Made by a program: the position numbers and the translations under genes
Assembly: GCA_020427155.1 (NCBI GenBank)
Contig: JAGQOW010000033.1
Span: 1 to 40,071, forward strand
From: Planctomycetales bacterium
GTDB lineage: Bacteria > Planctomycetota > Planctomycetia > Pirellulales > Lacipirellulaceae
Reading direction: 5' to 3'
Length of the DNA: 40,071 nucleotides
The notes under the pieces: generated by a model
Told to the model about the DNA's origin: nothing
Seen by the model: the letters and a program-made list of their open reading frames with translations, nothing else
The model's database searches: none
Shown here: in pieces, positions 33,107-40,071 of the stretch
Layout of the letters: each line of letters begins with the position of its first letter
How positions within the stretch are numbered: position 1 is the stretch's first letter

Positions 33107-35599
33107 ATGCCCGTTGCTCTTTCCGCATCCTGGTTACTCGCGGCAGTGGACATTTCCACTGAAGGAGGCGAGCTGCGCGAACTTGTCGCCTACGAGCTCA
33201 GTCGGCTGGGACAATTCGACGATCCTCGCCTGTTCTGGACGGCGTTGGGCGCTCTGCTGGCCTTGGTCGTCTCGTACATTGTCTGGGTCTATCGTCGCGA
33301 ACGCGGTCCGCTCTCTCGCCTATTGCGTTTCTTACTGCCAACTTTGCGGTTAATTGCTCTTTCGGGCGCCCTGCTATTCTTCCTTGGGCTGGAACGGCGC
33401 GTCGATCAACAGGTTGTAACCGACTCGCAGGTGACGATCCTCGTCGACACCAGTCAGAGCATGTCGGTTAATGATGAGTCACCTCAGCGAGCCGACAGAA
33501 TCCCTCGACACGAAGTTGTGAGGCAAGTACTTACCGACTCCTCGCTCATCAATGACCTCAGGCAACGGCATGATGTTTCACTCGTGACCTTCGATCAAAA
33601 GACACAGCACCTTGCCAGTTGGAAGCGTCTTAGATCTTTGAGTGACATTAAAAACGAAGATCAAGGCTTGGAGGCGGTTGGCGCTGCAGATTCTGATACC
33701 GACTGGCCTGAGCAATTGCAGGCACAAGGCGTAGAAACCCGGCTGGGCGACGCGATCAAAGAAGCTCTGGAACGCGACGATGTTCATCCCCTGGCAGGAG
33801 TAATCATTATCTCCGATGGAGGACAGAACATGGGCGCCGAACCGCTCTCGCTTTTCGAGGGTTCGCAGCCTCCTGAAGTGCCGCTCTTTACGCTGGGAGT
33901 AGGCTCTCCTGAGCCAAGACGAAACTTGCGAGTCCAGGAATTGAACGTCCCGGCCCGCGTCTATCCCGAAGACAAAGCGACTATCAGCTCAGTGATTCGT
34001 GGCGAAGGGTTTACAGGCCGCTCGGTTCAGGTTGAACTGCTCAGTCAGGCGACAGGCGACGCCACTTCGGCTGCCGTCCAGGTTGGCCGGCTGGAAGTCG
34101 CCTTCGATGCTGAGGAGCAAGCGATTCCGGTGCAGTTTCAGGTCGAGCCTGCCGAAGTCGGCCGGCTGCGGTTACAAGTTCGCATCCAGGCGCCGACCGA
34201 CGACCAGTACCCTGACGACAATTCCCGAGAAGCCGAAATGGAAGTTGTCGACACACAAACTCGTGTGCTCTTGATAGCGGGCGGCGCTACGCGCGACTAC
34301 AGGTTCTTGCGGAATCAACTGCGGCGCGACCGACACGCGACGGTTGACGTGTTGCTTCAAGATGCTCAATCAGGAATTTCGCAAGACGCCGACCAGATAC
34401 TCGACAGTTTTCCCCGCACCAAAGAGGAACTCTATCCATACGACTGTATCGTAGCCTTCGATCCCAACTGGGCCCTGCTCGACGCCCAGCAGGCCGAGTT
34501 GCTTGAAGCGTGGGTTGCCGAAGAGGCAGGCGGTTTGATCGTGGTCGCTGGCCCGGTGTACACCGCCAGTTGGGTTCAGAACCCCGAACTAAGTAAGATT
34601 CGCGCCCTCTATCCAGTTGAGTTTCAGCGTCGGCTGACCCTTCTCGACGATGGACTCTATGGTTCGAAAAACCCCTGGCCGCTCTTGTTTACTCGCGAAG
34701 GAGAGGAATCCGATCATCTTTGGCTGGCAGATACGGCAGCTGAAAGCCGCTCGCTCTGGTCGCAGTTCAAGGGTGTATTCGGCTGCTATGCCGTAAAGGA
34801 TGCCAAACCCGGGGCTCGCGTTTTAGCACGCTACAGCGACCCCGACGCCGGCTTATCCGTCGAACGTCCTGTCTATTGGGCCGAACATTTCTACGGCGCT
34901 GGCCGCGTGTTCTACATGGGCAGTGGCGAATTGTGGCGGCTGCGAAGTATGGACCTTAGTTACTTCGAAGTACTCACCACACGACTGATCCGCCACGTCA
35001 GCCAGGGCAGACTACTGCGCGGTTCCTCCCACGGTCAACTGCTCGTCGAAAGAGATCGCTACTCCGTAGGAGATGAAGTCATCCTGCGAGCTCAGCTGAC
35101 CAATGCCAGCCGTGAACCTTTAAGAGTCGATCGCGCGACCGCGCGTATTGTTGATCCTCTCGGTGCGAGTCAAAACGTCGCAATGCTCGCCGACGTCGAC
35201 CGCCCGGGAAGTTTCGTCGGCCAGTTCAATGTGCGGAAGGAAGGCTCCTACCGTATCGAGCTGCCAGTTCCCGATGTGCCGGATGAACAACTCGTAAGAC
35301 GCATCCAGGTTTCCGTCCCCAATCTCGAATTCGATCAGACGCGTCGCAACGACGCTTTGCTGACAGCGATTGCCTCCCAAACCGGCGGACAATTCTATCC
35401 CAGCATCAATGCTGCCGTTGCCGGCTCTCAATCATTGCCACCCGTCGCCCAGCAAATTGAAAGCCGTGCCGAAATCAGAACGCTTCGTGGCACTCCCGAC
35501 CAGAGTTTTACCGAACTCTTGAACAAGTACCTGTTGGCCGTCATTTGCGGAGCGTTGTGCCTCGAATGGCTCTTACGCCGATTGATGAAACTTGCCTGA
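33107..35599 (+). CDS. Membrane vWA protein with glutamine-amidotransferase-like domain
   Basis: An 830-residue membrane protein whose ATG follows the previous stop with no gap, so translation is very likely coupled. Two helices (about 43-62 and 76-95) precede a vWA domain with the metal site DTSQS (114-118) and GVIIISDGGQNMG near 226. A beta-sandwich region (LNVPARVYPEDKATISSVIRG) follows, then a Rossmann-like amidotransferase-type domain (VLLIAGGATRDYRFLRNQL, GGLIVVAGPVYTASW), a further Ig-like part (VGDEVILRAQLTNASREPL), and a C-terminal helix (about 804-824). It is paralogous in plan to its upstream neighbour. Such pairs usually form the membrane vWA section of MoxR operons; their exact substrate is unknown. 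Confidence 0.93.
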   Translation: MPVALSASWLLAAVDISTEGGELRELVAYELSRLGQFDDPRLFWTALGALLALVVSYIVWVYRRERGPLSRLLRFLLPTLRLIALSGALLFFLGLERRVDQQVVTDSQVTILVDTSQSMSVNDESPQRADRIPRHEVVRQVLTDSSLINDLRQRHDVSLVTFDQKTQHLASWKRLRSLSDIKNEDQGLEAVGAADSDTDWPEQLQAQGVETRLGDAIKEALERDDVHPLAGVIIISDGGQNMGAEPLSLFEGSQPPEVPLFTLGVGSPEPRRNLRVQELNVPARVYPEDKATISSVIRGEGFTGRSVQVELLSQATGDATSAAVQVGRLEVAFDAEEQAIPVQFQVEPAEVGRLRLQVRIQAPTDDQYPDDNSREAEMEVVDTQTRVLLIAGGATRDYRFLRNQLRRDRHATVDVLLQDAQSGISQDADQILDSFPRTKEELYPYDCIVAFDPNWALLDAQQAELLEAWVAEEAGGLIVVAGPVYTASWVQNPELSKIRALYPVEFQRRLTLLDDGLYGSKNPWPLLFTREGEESDHLWLADTAAESRSLWSQFKGVFGCYAVKDAKPGARVLARYSDPDAGLSVERPVYWAEHFYGAGRVFYMGSGELWRLRSMDLSYFEVLTTRLIRHVSQGRLLRGSSHGQLLVERDRYSVGDEVILRAQLTNASREPLRVDRATARIVDPLGASQNVAMLADVDRPGSFVGQFNVRKEGSYRIELPVPDVPDEQLVRRIQVSVPNLEFDQTRRNDALLTAIASQTGGQFYPSINAAVAGSQSLPPVAQQIESRAEIRTLRGTPDQSFTELLNKYLLAVICGALCLEWLLRRLMKLA

Positions 35600-35601
35600 C
35601 C

Positions 35602-37836
35602 ATGTCGACCGCTTCATTGCCAATACCGATACCGAAGCCCGTAACCCGCAAGGTCTCTTTGCTGCGCTGGCTCATTCGGCTCTACGTCCTGGTCGAAGGA
35701 ATCGCATCGATCCTGCTTGTCCTCGGTTGCGCATTTTGGATCGGTTTGGCCGTCGATTGGACCTTTGAGCCTGTACCAGCGATACGCGTTGCTATTTGGA
35801 CATTCGTCATGGCGCTGACTCTTTATGTAGCCGTTCGGTTTCTTGTTTCGCGAACTTTCAGGCGACTTCCCGATTCGAGCCTGGCACTGCTTCTGGAGCG
35901 CAATTGTCCCGAATTGGACGAAAGCTTGATCACCACGCTAGAAGCTGCTGATCGCCGGCGATCGTCTTCTCTCGGAAACCCACAGTTGCTGCAACGCACC
36001 GGCGAGGTCGCTGCTCTACAGGTTCGCCAAATCAAGCTGCGACGTATCTTTCGTTTCCACCCCCTGCTGTGGAAGACGGGTCTTGCCGCAACACTACTGT
36101 TTTCGATCTTGGCTTTTGCATTTTTGCAGAAAGATGCCTTTGGCTTTTGGATCAATCGCATGGCACTCAGCGAAGTTCCTTGGCCTCGCCGTGTGCAGTT
36201 GGCAGTGCTCGGCCTAGAGAACCCAAACCAGCGCATCATTAAAGTTGCCCGGGATGATGATTTTGAACTTCAAGTCAACGCTTCGATACTTCAAGGGCAC
36301 GTCGCTCCAGAACAAGTGGAGATTCGTTACCGCCTCGCCGATGGTCGCCGAGGGCGTGACACCATGACCAAAGTTGGCGAAGGCCTCGTGGGACGCGACG
36401 ACGGCCAACGCTTTACCTACTCGTTCAGAAACGTGGCCGCCGACCTTGAATTCGATTTGATCGGCGGCGACGACCGCCTGCGAAATCTCAAACTGCAAGT
36501 CGTCGAGCGGCCCCAAATCGTAAGCATGTTATTTGAATGTGAATTCCCTGAATATATGCAGCGCTCCGCGCAATCAATTCCTGTCAGTGGCCGTATCGAG
36601 CTACCTGAAGGGTCAACCGCGCTCTGCCTGGCCAGGGCAAACAAGCCGCTTAAAGAGGTGAGTATCTACGATCCTGTAAGCCAACAGGAGTTGCCTGTAA
36701 CCGTCTCTCAAGCCCCCCCCGACCAGTTCACTTTTGAACTTCAGTCGGGGCTGGCTGACCAGGTACTCTTGATCACGATGCGCGACTCCGACGCGATTCA
36801 AAACCGTGAGCCCTACCGGGTCGTCGTCTCCGCTATTGTCGATCAGCCCCCCGAAGTGTCAGTGTTGCCACGAGGAATTAGCACGGCAGTAACTCCTCAG
36901 GCGACAATTCCTTTCGGGGGCGAAATGCTGGATGAGTATGGCATGGAAGAAACCTGGTTTGAATACCAGATAGATCAGGCCCCTCCCGAACGCCGAACCT
37001 TTGCCTCGCAACCCGCAGGTCGACGACGGGTAACAGAAATCGACCGTTTTGATCTTGCCGAAACCGACAGTGTGTCGAACCAACGATTGCTCTCCCTGCA
37101 GCCAGGACAGCAACTTACTCTCTCCGTCAAGGCACGAGATGCGTATAATCTTCAGGCAGAGCCGCACATTGGCTCTAGCCAGCGTTTCTCACTCGACATA
37201 GTCACGACTTCCGAACTGAGAGCGTTGTTGGAAAAGCGGGAATTGGGGCTGAGACAGCGCTTCGAAGCAATTTACGAAAAGATGGTCGGAACGGCGGAAT
37301 TGCTCACTCGCATTGAAACGGAGCCCGCGACTCCCCAAGCTGATACTAGCGAGGAAGACGAACAGGAGAGGCGTCGAGAGCGCGACCGACTACGCCTTAG
37401 CGGCGCACTGCAAAACGTTACCCAACTTTCGTTCGAAACTTTGGGCGTCGCCGATGGATTCGGAGACATTGTCTTGGAACTGATGAACAACCGTGTCGAC
37501 ACCGAAGAGCTCAGACAACGTCTAGAAGGAGGAATTGCCGATCCGCTGCGAGAAATCGCTACCCAGCAGATGACTAAGCTCGAATCGCTTCTCCAGCAGC
37601 TCGAATCAAGTTTTGCCGAACAGGGCGACACAAAACTACCTCTTGCCCCCGCAAGGGCTCAAGCCGAGGCGGTCTCTGAGGCAATGAAAGAGGTGCTCGA
37701 CCGAATGCTGGAATTAGAAAGCTATAATGAACTTGTCGAACTTCTGCGTGGCATTCTCGACGAACAACAGCAACTCGAAGATAAGACCAAAGAGTTGCGT
37801 CGAGAAAAACTGAAAGGCCTTCTGGACGACGAATAA
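35602..37836 (+). CDS. Three-helix membrane protein with large coiled-coil periplasmic part (DUF4175-like)
   Basis: A 744-residue protein of a type found downstream of MoxR/vWA genes, resembling DUF4175 proteins in plan; the family assignment is tentative. Three membrane helices are visible at about 28-50, 63-83 and 156-176 (LLWKTGLAATLLFSILAFAFLQ). The long C-terminal part is probably periplasmic. It begins with beta-rich segments (VQLAVLGLENPNQRIIKVARDDDFELQVNA; SMLFECEFPEYMQRSAQSI) and ends with a helical coiled coil from about 545 onward (ERRRERDRLRLSGALQNVTQ to ELRREKLKGLLDDE). The ATG at 35602 comes two bases after the preceding stop; an open frame back to 35545 overlaps that gene and is less likely. 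No enzymatic motif is seen. Confidence 0.86.
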   Translation: MSTASLPIPIPKPVTRKVSLLRWLIRLYVLVEGIASILLVLGCAFWIGLAVDWTFEPVPAIRVAIWTFVMALTLYVAVRFLVSRTFRRLPDSSLALLLERNCPELDESLITTLEAADRRRSSSLGNPQLLQRTGEVAALQVRQIKLRRIFRFHPLLWKTGLAATLLFSILAFAFLQKDAFGFWINRMALSEVPWPRRVQLAVLGLENPNQRIIKVARDDDFELQVNASILQGHVAPEQVEIRYRLADGRRGRDTMTKVGEGLVGRDDGQRFTYSFRNVAADLEFDLIGGDDRLRNLKLQVVERPQIVSMLFECEFPEYMQRSAQSIPVSGRIELPEGSTALCLARANKPLKEVSIYDPVSQQELPVTVSQAPPDQFTFELQSGLADQVLLITMRDSDAIQNREPYRVVVSAIVDQPPEVSVLPRGISTAVTPQATIPFGGEMLDEYGMEETWFEYQIDQAPPERRTFASQPAGRRRVTEIDRFDLAETDSVSNQRLLSLQPGQQLTLSVKARDAYNLQAEPHIGSSQRFSLDIVTTSELRALLEKRELGLRQRFEAIYEKMVGTAELLTRIETEPATPQADTSEEDEQERRRERDRLRLSGALQNVTQLSFETLGVADGFGDIVLELMNNRVDTEELRQRLEGGIADPLREIATQQMTKLESLLQQLESSFAEQGDTKLPLAPARAQAEAVSEAMKEVLDRMLELESYNELVELLRGILDEQQQLEDKTKELRREKLKGLLDDE

Positions 37837-37846
37837 ACTTTAGGAC

Positions 37847-39613
37847 ATGGCAGGGAAGCTCGCTAAGATTTTGACGATGAACCTACTTCCGAAAAACCTA
37901 CTGTGGCAATTCGACTGGATGGTCCTGGCGCTCGTCATGGTCGTCGGTAGCCGTTCCTTTGCTCAAGACCCTCAATCTGCTCCCCCGCCTCAGGAGTCGA
38001 TTTCCACATTGGCTGAACAGGAGTCGCGCATTGCCGAACGGTTCGATCGACTCGAGATGCTTGCCAGCCGCCTGGCCGAACTCTCGGGCTCCACCCAACC
38101 CCGACGCGCCCGCCTGTTGCGCGAGTTGATTACCAATTCCCGCGAACAGGATATCGCCGGTCGCTTTGAGCTGGTGATCAAAGCACTCGAAGAAGATCGC
38201 TTGGCCAATGCCGCCGAAGACCAGGGACAACTGCGAACTGAGCTGCAACGCCTCCTCGAACTGCTATTGCAAGAAGATCGCGATCGACAAATCGAATCGG
38301 AACGTAATCGCATCAACAAATACTTGGCCGAACTGAAAAAACTGATTCGGCTCCAGCGAGGGATCAAGGCGCGTACCGAAGGTGGCGACGAGGCAGAGCG
38401 TCTGGGCAAAGACCAACAGCGCGCTGCCGATGCCACGGGCAAGCTGAGCGATCAGATTTCGGAGACTGAAGGCCCTCAAAACCCAGAGCAATCACAGCAC
38501 AAAGCTGCAAAAGAGTCTGCTGACGAATCTCCCGAAGAATCTGGCGACGAGAAGCAGTCGTCACAGGGTCAAGATGCTCCAGACAGTGAAGACCAGCCAG
38601 AAGACGCAGAGGACAAGCAGAGTTCGTCCCGGCCAGCGCAGGAAGGTGATAGCAGTGAGCCCACGCCCGGCGAATCCAAGGAAAGTCAGCCCAACGAAGG
38701 TAACTCGGGAAAGCCCAGTCCTGCTCAACCCAGCGAAGGTGAGCCGAGCGGAAATCCGTCTAATTCGAATCCTGCCGAACAGCCCCCCGAGCAAACTCCG
38801 GCACAGCGATCCACCGAACGTCTTCAACAAGCGCGACAACGCATGCAGCAGGCACGTGAGCAACTCGAACAAGCACAGCGCTCCAATGCCGTCGAACAAC
38901 AAGAACAGGCGCTACGCGAATTGGAGCAAGCCAAGGCAGAGCTTGAGCGTATCCTGCGCCAGCTGCGCGAAGAAGAACTCGAACGGATGCTCGTCCTGCT
39001 AGAAGCCCGCTTTCGCAAAATGCTCGATGAACAGGTGGCCGTTTATGAAGAAACTCAAAAACTGGAATCAACCCAAGCCAATGCCCAGGCCCACGAACTC
39101 GAAATCGCTAGCGGTCGGCTTAGTCGAAAAGAGCAGCAGATTGCCCGCGATGCCGACCGCGCGCTGATCTTGCTCCGCGAAGATGGCACCTCAGTTGCAT
39201 TTCCTGAAGCACTCGAGCAAGCCATCGAAGATATGCATACCGTGGTCGAGCGGCTGGCAAATGTGCAACTGGGACTGCTCACTCAAGGGCTCGAAGAAGA
39301 CATTGTCGCAACTCTCGAAGAGATTCTTGCGGCTTTACAGCAGGCGATTAAGGAACTGAGAGAACAAAAGGCTCAGCAACAGCAAGGCGAGGGCCAACCT
39401 GACGAACAACCTCTGGTGGACCAACTGGCCGAATTGCGTATGATTCGGGCATTGCAGAACCGCATCAACCTTCGCACCAAGCGGTACGGCGAAATGATCG
39501 AAGGCGAGCAGGCATTAGAACAAGAACTGCTCGAAGCGCTCGATCAGCTTGCCCTGCGCCAAGAGCGGGTTTTTCAGGCAACTCACGACCTTGATACTCA
39601 GCGTAACCAATAG
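37847..39613 (+). CDS. Exported Gln/Glu-rich coiled-coil protein
   Basis: A 588-residue protein, or 578 if the ATG at 37877 is used. The signal peptide [18 protein letters not shown] ends near residue 40. Residues 50-175 and 322-585 are predicted long coiled coils rich in Gln, Glu, Arg and Leu ([20 protein letters not shown]). They are split by a low-complexity Ser/Glu/Pro/Gln/Gly linker (about 202-322; for example [18 protein letters not shown]). There are no catalytic motifs. Its position directly after the DUF4175-like gene (10 bases) matches planctomycete MoxR operons; a periplasmic spacer or scaffold role is inferred. The low-complexity part makes database hits in this segment unreliable. 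Confidence 0.86.
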   Translation: MAGKLAKILTMNLLPKNLLWQFDWMVLALVMVVGSRSFAQDPQSAPPPQESISTLAEQESRIAERFDRLEMLASRLAELSGSTQPRRARLLRELITNSREQDIAGRFELVIKALEEDRLANAAEDQGQLRTELQRLLELLLQEDRDRQIESERNRINKYLAELKKLIRLQRGIKARTEGGDEAERLGKDQQRAADATGKLSDQISETEGPQNPEQSQHKAAKESADESPEESGDEKQSSQGQDAPDSEDQPEDAEDKQSSSRPAQEGDSSEPTPGESKESQPNEGNSGKPSPAQPSEGEPSGNPSNSNPAEQPPEQTPAQRSTERLQQARQRMQQAREQLEQAQRSNAVEQQEQALRELEQAKAELERILRQLREEELERMLVLLEARFRKMLDEQVAVYEETQKLESTQANAQAHELEIASGRLSRKEQQIARDADRALILLREDGTSVAFPEALEQAIEDMHTVVERLANVQLGLLTQGLEEDIVATLEEILAALQQAIKELREQKAQQQQGEGQPDEQPLVDQLAELRMIRALQNRINLRTKRYGEMIEGEQALEQELLEALDQLALRQERVFQATHDLDTQRNQ

Positions 39614-39654
39614 GCCTCGGTCCTGCGGCTACTGGCGATTAAGATATCTTTATC

Positions 39655-40071
39655 ATGCGAACCATTCGAACGATTAACTGCTGGAGCTTGAGTTGCTTGA
39701 TGGTAGCCAGCTTATCGCTGGGCACCACCTATGCTCAACTCACGTTCGAGCCTAGCTGGCAACTGCCCGATTATGGCGAAATTCGCTTACAGATTCTCAC
39801 TTGGCTAGAAGGCACTCAGGTCGAGGAAGCAGACCGTGCAGCGGCACTCGCACTTTGGCCTTCGGTAGAAGTGAGGCAAATTGGCGCAGCCGAGCTTCTG
39901 GACCGCGCGGTCGAGACCTTCGCCATTGCCGATGCCCAAGCCGAGGCACTAGTTGCCGCATGCAACGTCGAGTTCGTCGGTCCGCTCGCACCAGATGCCA
40001 CCTGGCTCGACGATCAAGCGCTGCCTGGCGTTTTCAGGCATAACTTGCGGCTTTATTTCGCTCGTTGGTTG
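39655..40071 (+). CDS. Exported protein, 5' part only, truncated by the window end
   Basis: The first 139 codons of a gene that runs out of the window. It begins ATG 39655 with a signal peptide (INCWSLSCLMVASLSLGTTYA, about 8-28), then a mature start LTFEPSWQLPDYGEIRLQIL and an Ala-rich helical region containing EEADRAAALALWP and DAQAEALVAACNVEF. It follows the coiled-coil gene by 41 bases and continues the same strand, so it likely belongs to the MoxR operon. The family cannot be named from this fragment. Confidence 0.75.
   Translation, partial: MRTIRTINCWSLSCLMVASLSLGTTYAQLTFEPSWQLPDYGEIRLQILTWLEGTQVEEADRAAALALWPSVEVRQIGAAELLDRAVETFAIADAQAEALVAACNVEFVGPLAPDATWLDDQALPGVFRHNLRLYFARWL

Noticed and set aside
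1..40071. CRISPR arrays, insertion sequences, prophage or toxin-antitoxin genes
   Set aside because: No spaced direct repeats, transposase, integrase, phage structural or toxin-like sequences were seen on either strand.

Overview
The window reads as chromosomal DNA of a planctomycete, most likely order Pirellulales (the order is inferred). The clearest signs are a three-heme-motif PSCyt1/PSCyt2/PSD1 (DUF1549/DUF1553) protein paired with a Tat-exported DUF1501 protein, a Ser/Thr kinase with the N-terminal helical module common in planctomycete kinases, an enlarged MoxR/DUF58/vWA operon, and many long exported PQQ-propeller/TPR proteins. Genes are dense and I see no insertion sequence, prophage, CRISPR array or integration scar.

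Layout. (1) 13-2937: housekeeping genes: Maf nucleotide pyrophosphatase (-), RluA-type pseudouridine synthase (+) and a tail-anchored Ser/Thr kinase (+). (2) 3019-9668, minus strand: the PSCyt/WD40/PSD1 giant followed by DUF1501, a two-gene unit. (3) 9902-21595, minus strand: a tightly packed eight-gene run. In transcription order it encodes an exported alpha/alpha-toroid plus HEAT-like protein, a single-pass TolA-like-topology protein, TolQ/ExbB, ExbD, ExbD, a membrane-spanning PQQ-propeller protein carrying the kinase-type N-terminal module, a TPR plus family-5 solute-binding fusion with no ABC permease, and an unrecognised exported protein. A candidate promoter lies at 21768-21797. (4) 21821-22514: tRNA-Phe(GAA) with a near-consensus promoter, and an HU-family gene on the opposite strand with its own terminator. 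(5) 23076 to the right edge, plus strand: a 1528-aa exported PQQ/TPR protein, a second alpha/alpha-toroid protein, MoxR ATPase, DUF58, two membrane vWA proteins, a three-TM coiled-coil protein, a Gln/Glu-rich exported coiled-coil protein, and an exported protein cut off by the window.

How they may work together. Regions 3 and 5 are divergent operons flanking tRNA-Phe and HU, and each contains one PQQ-propeller/TPR protein and one alpha/alpha-toroid protein. Region 3 adds a proton-driven ExbB/ExbD-type motor; region 5 adds a MoxR/vWA assembly-type module. My leading inference is that both build or service parts of the planctomycete cell envelope, with the region 3 operon as a candidate undescribed motor-driven periplasmic system. 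This rests on domain content and gene order only; no homology search was possible. Coordinates given for starts reflect choices among ATG/GTG/TTG codons explained in each entry.
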